9,767 bases of DNA, taken from NCBI GenBank assembly GCA_013214885.1, contig JABSRS010000103.1, forward strand, positions 1 to 9,767, written 5' to 3'. Each line of letters opens with the position of its first letter. Within the stretch, counting starts at the first letter, position 1. Made by a program: the position numbers and the translations under genes. Shown one piece after another: positions 1 to 5,142 of this stretch. Under the pieces are notes generated by a model. The model ran no database searches and was not told where the DNA came from. It was given only the letters and a program-made list of their open reading frames with translations. This DNA comes from Gammaproteobacteria bacterium (GTDB lineage: Bacteria; Pseudomonadota; Gammaproteobacteria; Enterobacterales; Psychrobiaceae).

Positions 1-841
1 TGGCACCTATTCGATTGTGCCACGGATCCCTGGTGGTGAAATCACCCCAGACCATTTAATTTTAATTGGTCAAATAGCCAAAGAATACAACCTCTACACC
101 AAGATAACGGGTGCTCAAAGAATCGATTAATATCGCGCCCAATTACATCAGCTGCCACCCATTTGGCAGAGAATGGTCGACGCTGGACTTGAAACCGGAC
201 ATGCCTATGGCAAGGCGCTACGTACTGTTAAATCATGTGTTGGTAATAGTTGGTGTCGTTATGGGGTGCAAGACAGCACCGCGATGGCGATTTTAATTGA
301 ACAACGTTATCGCGGAATTCGCTCACCACACAAAGTTAAAATGGCGGTCTCGGGTTGTGCCCGCGAGTGTGCCGAAGCCCAAAGCAAAGATTTTGGGGTT
401 ATCGCGACCGATAAAGGCTGGAACCTGTACGTTGGTGGCAATGGTGGTATGCGCCCACGCCATGCCGACTTGTTTGCCAGTGACCTCGACGATGCCACGT
501 TAATTCGCTATATCGATATTATCTTAATGTTTTACGTTCGCACCGCCGATCGTTTACAGCGTACTTCGGTGTGGATGGAAAACCTTGAAGGCGGACTCGA
601 TTATCTAAAATCAGTGGTTATTGAAGACAAATTAGCAATCAATGATGACTTGCTCGTGCAGATGGAACATCTAGTAGATACCTACCAATGTGAGTGGAAA
701 ACTACCCTCAACGATCCACAAAAACTCAAGCGATTTAACCATTTTATCAATAGCGAGAAACTTGATGACAATGTGATTTTTACCACGACACGCGCGCAAA
801 TAACCCCGAGCGATAAATACGCCTTGGCCACCGAACTTTAA
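1..841 (+). pseudogene. nirB: Nitrite reductase [NAD(P)H] large subunit NirB, C-terminal part, interrupted by an in-frame stop
   Basis: NirB is the cytoplasmic catalytic subunit of assimilatory NADH nitrite reductase; it reduces nitrite to ammonium at a siroheme coupled to a 4Fe-4S cluster. The visible frame (first full codon at 2) opens with GTYSIVPRIPGGEITPDHL and KITGAQRID, typical of the ferredoxin-like half domain. The Fe-S/siroheme cysteines are all present: C-x5-C (codons at 236 and 254) and C-x3-C (codons at 356 and 368). The characteristic NGGMRPRHADL and RTADRLQRTSVW motifs follow, and the stop is at 839-841. The 5' part lies outside the window. The frame is broken by TAA at 128-130, where the family has Leu-Phe-Gly (RID-LFG-AQL); reading resumes in the same frame immediately afterwards. 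Without readthrough, only an Fe-S/siroheme fragment from ATG 173 could be made, and it would lack the flavin half. The family identity is near certain. Whether this is a true pseudogene or a sequence error is not decidable here. nirD follows after 17 nt. Confidence 0.8.
128..130 (+). other. Premature in-frame TAA in nirB
   Basis: The codons TAA TAT CGC at 128-136 stand where nearly all NirB proteins encode Leu-Phe-Gly. The reading frame is the same and well conserved on both sides, so there is no net frameshift. The clustered difference over about nine bases could be several substitutions, or paired small insertions and deletions that cancel out. Confidence 0.85.
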
Positions 842-858
842 AGATTAGGAGAGCAATA

Positions 859-1212
859 ATGAGTAAATTAACAACTTGGATCGATGTCTGCCCGTTAACG
901 GATATTCCTAAAAATTCAGGGGTCTGCGCCGATCTTAATGGTAAGCAAGTCGCGGTATTTCACCTCAACTCCGCCAAGCTCGGCAACAGCAGTGAAATTA
1001 AAGCGGTGGCTAATTATGATCCGTTTGGCCGTGCCAATGTGCTATCGCGGGGACTTATTAGTGAAACCGACGATAAATACTTTATTGCCTCGCCTTTGCT
1101 CAAACAACAGTTTTGTTTAACCACTGGCCAATGTGAACAAGAACAAGACATTAGCATTGAAGTGTTTGATGCCCGAATTAACGATGGTTTAGTCCAACTT
1201 AGGGAGGGCTAA
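859..1212 (+). CDS. nirD: Nitrite reductase [NAD(P)H] small subunit NirD
   Basis: NirD is the small cytoplasmic partner of NirB in assimilatory nitrite reduction. It has a Rieske-like fold but does not bind a Rieske cluster. The 117-residue product matches the family length (about 105-120). It shows the diagnostic order WIDVCPLTDIPKNSGVCA near the N-terminus, then NYDPFGRANVLSRGLI at about residues 52-67, IASPLLKQQFCLTTGQC, and a C-terminal DARINDGLVQL. No C-x-H Rieske ligand pairs are present, as expected for NirD. ATG 859 is preceded by a strong AGGAG at 847-851 with 7-nt spacing. The gene lies 17 nt after nirB and appears intact. Its role depends on a functional NirB, which is in doubt here. 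Confidence 0.93.
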   Translation: MSKLTTWIDVCPLTDIPKNSGVCADLNGKQVAVFHLNSAKLGNSSEIKAVANYDPFGRANVLSRGLISETDDKYFIASPLLKQQFCLTTGQCEQEQDISIEVFDARINDGLVQLREG

Positions 1213-1215
1213 CGA

Positions 1216-2682
1216 ATGAGCACCGATAAATTTAGGCTATTTTCGTTAAGCCCGAAAATGAAAATTTTACATTTTAGTTGGGTCGCATTTTTTATTACTT
1301 TTATTGTCTGGTTTAACCATGCCCCTTTGCTGGGATTAATTGCCCAGGAACTAGGCCTTACTAGTGAGCAAATTAAAACCCTGCTGATTTTAAACGTCGC
1401 GTTAACTATTCCTGCGCGGATTATTATTGGCATGGTGACCGATCAATACGGGCCGCGAAAAACTTATAGCTTATTGCTCTTGGTATGTTCAATTCCATGT
1501 GCGATGTTTGCGCTGGCTGATAGTTTTGAGACATTGGCATTGGCGCGTTTTTTACTCGGTTTTATTGGTGCTGGTTTTGTGATTGGCATTCGATTGGTTA
1601 GTGAATGGTTTCCAGTTAATCAACTCGGCACCGCCGAAGGAATTTATGGCGGTTGGGGCAACTTTGGCTCGGCAGCTGCGGCGATGTTACTGCCGATATT
1701 AGCACTGGCATTTGGTGGTGAAGATGGCTGGCGCTGGGCGGTTGGAGTCACTGGCATTATGTGTTTCGTCTATTCCTTTGTCTTTTACTACGGAGTGCGT
1801 GACACGCCAGCTGGAGCAACTTATTTTAAGCCTAAAAGTTCGAAGGCAATGGAGGTCACTAGCGTTGGTGATTTCTACTTATTAATTTTAATGAAGGTGC
1901 CGCTGTTTGGTGCGTTAGCCTTACTTAACTGGAAGTTATCACCATTAGGCGTTAGCTTAATTAGTGAAAATGTCAGTCTATTAATTTATATCGGCTTAGT
2001 TGGGTTGTTTTGTTATGAAGTGCTTGCCGCTTATCAGGTTAATCGCACGGTATTTATTAAGCCAGTTGAGCCGCTACATCAATATTCTTTTAGGCAAGTC
2101 GCGGTGCTTAATGTGTTGTATTTTGCGACCTTTGGTAGTGAACTTGCCGTTGTGTCGATGTTGCCATTATTTTTTGCCGAGACCTTTGAACTTGATTTAG
2201 TGGTCGCGGGGTTGTTAGCCTCAACCTATGCCTTTATGAACTTATTATCACGACCGCTTGGTGGCTGGATTAGCGATAAGTTTGGTCGTAAGAAAACGCT
2301 AATGATCCTAACCACTGGCTTGAGTTTAGGTTATGCCTTAATGGCGACAATAACGGGTGAGTGGCCGTTGGTGCTAGCTGTTATTGCTGCCATGACTTGT
2401 TCATTCTTCGTTCAAGCGGGCGAGGGGGCGGTGTTTGCAGCTGTGCCGTTAATTAAGCGCAGTTTAACGGGGCAAATTGCTGGTATGACGGGAGCATATG
2501 GTAATGTTGGCGCAGTATGTTATTTAACTATCTTGTCATTTGTTAGTTACTCAGTGTTCTTTTTGGTGATTGCGGCAAGTGCCTTTGTTGGTTTAATGAT
2601 GCTATTTTTAATGAAAGAACCTAAAGGCCACATGGCAGAAATATTGCCTGATGGCACCGTTGAGTTAATTAAGGTCGATTAA
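1216..2682 (+). CDS. NarK/NasA-family nitrate/nitrite MFS transporter
   Basis: This is an inner-membrane major facilitator of the nitrate/nitrite porter (NNP) family, which imports nitrate and/or exchanges nitrite. The 488-residue protein is hydrophobic throughout, consistent with 12 membrane helices. It carries both NNP glycine-rich signatures: residues about 116-151 ([16 protein letters not shown], then [16 protein letters not shown]) and about 400-434 ([12 protein letters not shown], then [12 protein letters not shown]). Two arginines probably correspond to the paired substrate-binding arginines of the family: R68 (in IPARIIIGM) and R346 (in LLSRPLGGW). The MFS loop motif D-x-x-G-R/P-R-K appears as DQYGPRK at 76-82 and DKFGRKK at 354-360. 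A strong AGGGAGGG at 1201-1208, inside the end of nirD, serves ATG 1216. Only 3 nt separate it from nirD, so the genes are probably co-transcribed. The direction of transport and preference for nitrate or nitrite cannot be told from sequence. Confidence 0.92.
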   Translation: MSTDKFRLFSLSPKMKILHFSWVAFFITFIVWFNHAPLLGLIAQELGLTSEQIKTLLILNVALTIPARIIIGMVTDQYGPRKTYSLLLLVCSIPCAMFALADSFETLALARFLLGFIGAGFVIGIRLVSEWFPVNQLGTAEGIYGGWGNFGSAAAAMLLPILALAFGGEDGWRWAVGVTGIMCFVYSFVFYYGVRDTPAGATYFKPKSSKAMEVTSVGDFYLLILMKVPLFGALALLNWKLSPLGVSLISENVSLLIYIGLVGLFCYEVLAAYQVNRTVFIKPVEPLHQYSFRQVAVLNVLYFATFGSELAVVSMLPLFFAETFELDLVVAGLLASTYAFMNLLSRPLGGWISDKFGRKKTLMILTTGLSLGYALMATITGEWPLVLAVIAAMTCSFFVQAGEGAVFAAVPLIKRSLTGQIAGMTGAYGNVGAVCYLTILSFVSYSVFFLVIAASAFVGLMMLFLMKEPKGHMAEILPDGTVELIKVD

Positions 2683-4296
2683 ATGAGCATGCAGCAGCGT
2701 ACATTACAAAAAGGGTCTGGCACTCAAGACAGTTTAGTTATTCGCGCTGGAGGCTACTCGACCAAAGGGGCCAAAGCGGAGAATCAAGATGCCTTTGCGC
2801 TTAAAATTAATCGCGGCCCAGAGCTCGAACTAAAAGGTCATGTTGCAGTCATCGCCGATGGTGTTTCAAGCGCCAACGATGCGGCGAAGGCGAGTCAGCT
2901 GAGTGTCTGTCACTTTATTGAAGAATATTTAGCGACGCCAGAAAGTTGGTCGGTCAATAAGGCGGCATCGCAAGTTATTTCATCACTCAATCGTTGGCTG
3001 TATTCGCAACAGTTAACGAGTGACTCTCAATGGTTTAGTACGTTCTCGGCGTTAGTGTTAAAAGGAAATCGGGCGCATATATTCCATATTGGCGATTGTC
3101 AGGTGGTTAAAATAAATCACGATGGCTATCAAATTTTAACCCGCGAACACTCGAGTCCATCTGGCATGTTAAATCGGGCGATTGGTGCTGATGTCAGCGT
3201 TGAAGTGGATCTGTGTACCACCTCGCTGGAACTTGATGATGTGTTAATGATGAGTTGTGATGGTGTTCATCAGTTTGTAAAACCCCAGCAAGTTAGAGAG
3301 CTTATTAAGCAACATCATGATCTTGAAGTGGCAAGTCAGGCGATCGCCGATCTGGCCAAAGCGCAAGGCTCGCTTGATAATCTGACCTGCCTGTTAATTG
3401 AAATTAAACGACTGCCAGCGCAAGCCTTTGAGCAGTTAGTCTTTGCCAATCAACAACGCGTGATCCCACCACCATTGCGGGTTGGTGCCAAGCTTGAGCA
3501 ATATGAAATTATTGATCCCCTTAGTGAAACGACCCGTTCTCATGTCTATCTAGCCAAAGATACTGTCAACGATTGCTTAGTGGTACTCAAAGTGCCGTCG
3601 GTTAACTTAGTTGATGAGCAGCAGGTGCTCAATGATTTTGTTAAAGAAGGCTGGATTGGCAATCAAATTAACCATCCCGCGGTGATGAAAATATATCCCC
3701 AGCCAGTGACTAGTCAATTTGTTTACCATGTCTGTGAGTATATTGAAGGGCAAACATTGGCAACATGGCTCCATGACCATCCTAAGCCGTCGCTAGCCAA
3801 AGTGCGGGATATTTTATCGCAACTGGTTAAAGCACTGCGTATTTTACAGCGTTATGATGTGATTCACTGTGATATCAAGGCCGATAATTTTATGATTGAG
3901 CCCAATGGCCGCATTAAGTTAATTGATTTTGGCAGTTGTGAAATTGGCTCACTAGCATCAACAGTCGTTGCAGAGGCTCCCAAAGGAACCCTTAATTTTA
4001 CTGCCCCAGAGTTATTTTTAGGTCAAGCTAATAACCATCAGTCAGATCTGTTTTCGCTGGGCGTTTTAGTCTACCAAATGTTAAGTAATCGGCTGCCTTA
4101 CAAAGAACTAAGTATGCCAAGCCAAGCCCCTAAACAATATCATTTATCGGAATTTATCGCAGGGATTAACTTCCCCACCGAGCAAGTATTAATAAAACCC
4201 CAACAATTACCCTTAATTGAGCGTGACCCCGTGCGTTTCTGGCAGGGAATAAGCGCGATATTATTGGGGGTGGTGATTGTGTTGCTGATGGTTTAA
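2683..4296 (+). CDS. Fused PP2C-type phosphatase / Ser-Thr protein kinase with C-terminal membrane anchor
   Basis: This bifunctional signalling protein has an N-terminal PP2C phosphatase (residues about 18-243) and a C-terminal kinase (about 272-515). Phosphatase metal-site residues are visible: ENQDAF (D36), IADG (D59), HIGDCQ, SCDG (D193) and LDNLT (D232). The kinase keeps the catalytic lysine (VVLK, K303), a candidate helix-C glutamate (E322), HCDIKADN (D397, K399, N402), DFG (415-417) and APE (441-443). The glycine-rich loop is replaced by a glycine-free stretch (278-291), and HRD reads HCD. Residues 519-537 form one hydrophobic helix after FWQG, probably a tail anchor with both enzymatic domains in the cytoplasm. 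The ATG directly abuts the transporter stop (TAAATG), with AAGG at 2671-2674. Such coupling implies translation with the transporter. Similar kinase/phosphatase fusions occur beside nitrate-assimilation genes in other proteobacteria. Control of nitrate uptake or reduction is an inference, and the substrate is unknown. Confidence 0.88.
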   Translation: MSMQQRTLQKGSGTQDSLVIRAGGYSTKGAKAENQDAFALKINRGPELELKGHVAVIADGVSSANDAAKASQLSVCHFIEEYLATPESWSVNKAASQVISSLNRWLYSQQLTSDSQWFSTFSALVLKGNRAHIFHIGDCQVVKINHDGYQILTREHSSPSGMLNRAIGADVSVEVDLCTTSLELDDVLMMSCDGVHQFVKPQQVRELIKQHHDLEVASQAIADLAKAQGSLDNLTCLLIEIKRLPAQAFEQLVFANQQRVIPPPLRVGAKLEQYEIIDPLSETTRSHVYLAKDTVNDCLVVLKVPSVNLVDEQQVLNDFVKEGWIGNQINHPAVMKIYPQPVTSQFVYHVCEYIEGQTLATWLHDHPKPSLAKVRDILSQLVKALRILQRYDVIHCDIKADNFMIEPNGRIKLIDFGSCEIGSLASTVVAEAPKGTLNFTAPELFLGQANNHQSDLFSLGVLVYQMLSNRLPYKELSMPSQAPKQYHLSEFIAGINFPTEQVLIKPQQLPLIERDPVRFWQGISAILLGVVIVLLMV

Positions 4297-4318
4297 TTAA
4301 GTCAAAATTTTGAATTAA
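4297..4318. promoter_or_regulatory. 22-bp near-perfect AT-rich palindrome upstream of trmL
   Basis: The core TCAAAATTTTGA (4302-4313) is a perfect palindrome. It is flanked by TTAA on both sides, and only one pair (4301/4314) is mismatched. It begins right after the kinase/phosphatase stop and sits where the -35 region of the trmL promoter would be. It has no G+C stem or U-tract, so it is not a convincing intrinsic terminator. A protein-binding site is possible, but in AT-rich sequence such a palindrome can also arise by chance. Confidence 0.3.
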
Positions 4319-4323
4319 GTGTG

Positions 4324-4329
4324 TATAAT
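4324..4329 (+). promoter_or_regulatory. Consensus -10 box of a probable trmL promoter
   Basis: TATAAT matches the sigma-70 -10 consensus exactly. It is preceded by TGTG, which resembles an extended -10 element shifted by one base. No good -35 hexamer lies at 16-18 bp (the 17-bp position reads GTCAAA). Transcription would start near 4336, giving a leader of about 30 nt. This suggests trmL is transcribed independently of the nitrate operon. Confidence 0.5.
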
Positions 4330-4366
4330 AGCCAGCATAAAAATTGTTAACCTTGGTAAAATTTTA

Positions 4367-4837
4367 ATGTTTAATATTGTATTACACGAGCCTAGAATGC
4401 CTGGCAATGTCGGCACCATTGGTCGCTTAGCTTTTGCACTTGATTGTACCCTGCACTTAATCAAACCTTATGGTTTTGGTGAAATTACCGCTAAAGAAGT
4501 ACGCCGTGCTGGACTTGATTATTGGTTTGAACTCGATGTTCGTGAATACGACAACATTGAAGATTTTTGGGCTAAAAATCCGTTCTCCGATCGTCATTTC
4601 TTTGCCACCACCAAAACGACTAAAAATTATTTTGAAGCCGAGTTTGAAGCCGGAGATTACTTTTACTTTGGCCGTGAAGACAAGGGCTTGCCTGCTGAAG
4701 TGTTAGCAAAACGTGAGCCAGGCTGTATTACCATTCCGATGGCAAATCAGGCACGTTCATTAAATCTTGCCAACTCGGTGTCGGTTATCGCCTATGAAGC
4801 ATTGCGCCAAAACTTCGCCAGCTTTAATCAGTCATAA
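4367..4837 (+). CDS. trmL: tRNA (cytidine(34)-2'-O)-methyltransferase TrmL (SPOUT family)
   Basis: TrmL (YibK) methylates the 2'-O of the wobble nucleotide of certain leucine tRNAs, using S-adenosylmethionine bound in a trefoil knot. The 156-residue product has the single-domain SPOUT length and the three family motifs: N-terminal NIVLHEP then GNVGTIGR (N14, R20), FGREDKGLP at 101-109, and IPMANQARSLNLANSVSV at 123-140. RRAGLDYW (46-53) is also family-typical. The start at ATG 4367 gives the family N-terminus; an upstream in-frame GTG at 4319 would add 16 residues unlike TrmL and overlap the -10 box. No clear Shine-Dalgarno precedes ATG 4367 (GGTAAAATTTTA). The sequence differs from E. coli TrmL in several places, for example GTIGRLAF for the E. 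coli GNIIRLCA, so exact tRNA specificity is inferred. Confidence 0.85.
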   Translation: MFNIVLHEPRMPGNVGTIGRLAFALDCTLHLIKPYGFGEITAKEVRRAGLDYWFELDVREYDNIEDFWAKNPFSDRHFFATTKTTKNYFEAEFEAGDYFYFGREDKGLPAEVLAKREPGCITIPMANQARSLNLANSVSVIAYEALRQNFASFNQS

Positions 4838-4868
4838 CTCAGCCGTAGATTATCGCAATACTCTGGAT

Positions 4869-4884
4869 CCCGATTTTGCTCGGG
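4869..4884 (+). terminator. Weak terminator-like hairpin after trmL
   Basis: CCCGA and TCGGG form a 5-bp GC-rich stem around a 6-nt loop, 31 nt after the trmL stop. The following bases are only modestly T-rich (TTGTTACTG), with a run of five T about 20 nt later. It could end trmL transcription, but the stem is short and the U-tract poor. Confidence 0.3.
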
Positions 4885-5060
4885 TTGTTACTGCTCGGTC
4901 ACTTTTTAAATTAATGGAATAATATAATCAATGAAAGTTAAAATATTTACCAAAATATTAACCTGTGGCTCGAGCAAAATCCTGATATCACCACCAAAGA
5001 AATCACGTAATCGCAAAGTAGTTTTCCGCCCAAAGTGACCATCTCAATTTGGTATAGCGA

Positions 5061-5084
5061 ATAGGTGCAAACTAATGCACCTAT
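5061..5084. terminator. Perfect 9-bp stem-loop between convergent genes
   Basis: ATAGGTGCA (5061-5069) and TGCACCTAT (5076-5084) are exact inverted copies around a 6-nt loop. It lies 59 bp beyond the 3' end of the receptor gene and about 220 bp beyond trmL. Neither side has a T-run, so it is not a classical intrinsic terminator. It may instead be a bidirectional 3'-end structure or a protein-binding site. Confidence 0.35.
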
Positions 5085-5142
5085 CCTTGATACGGCAGAA
5101 CCAAAGCTCGATAGCTCCAGAGATATTATGGTTAACCTCTGA

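Larger units (their letters stand above)
4838..5142. other. Intergenic region between convergent trmL and the TonB receptor
   Basis: No convincing gene is seen in these 305 bp. The longest + strand reading from an ATG is 35 codons (4931-5038), with no recognisable motif and no good ribosome binding site. The stretch holds a weak hairpin near the trmL end (4869-4884) and a perfect 9-bp stem-loop (5061-5084). It may be simple spacer between convergent transcripts. Confidence 0.6.

Noticed and set aside
307..498. Open reading frame on the minus strand inside nirB
   Set aside because: It is antisense to strongly conserved nirB coding sequence and has no recognisable product.
1209..1433. Minus-strand open frame over the start of the transporter gene
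   Set aside because: It lies opposite a clear NNP transporter frame and shows no independent start signal or family motif.
4319..4837. Longer trmL starting at GTG 4319
   Set aside because: The added 16 residues do not resemble TrmL, and the start would lie inside the promoter; ATG 4367 gives the family N-terminus.
4931..5038. 35-codon + strand ORF in the gap after trmL
   Set aside because: No good ribosome binding site, no recognisable motif and no sign of selection; chance is the simpler explanation.
4960..5136. Possible decayed coding remnant in the frame starting at 4960 (reads NLWLEQNPDITTKEIT before a stop)
   Set aside because: It is broken by two stops and matches no family that I can name, so a relic gene cannot be supported.
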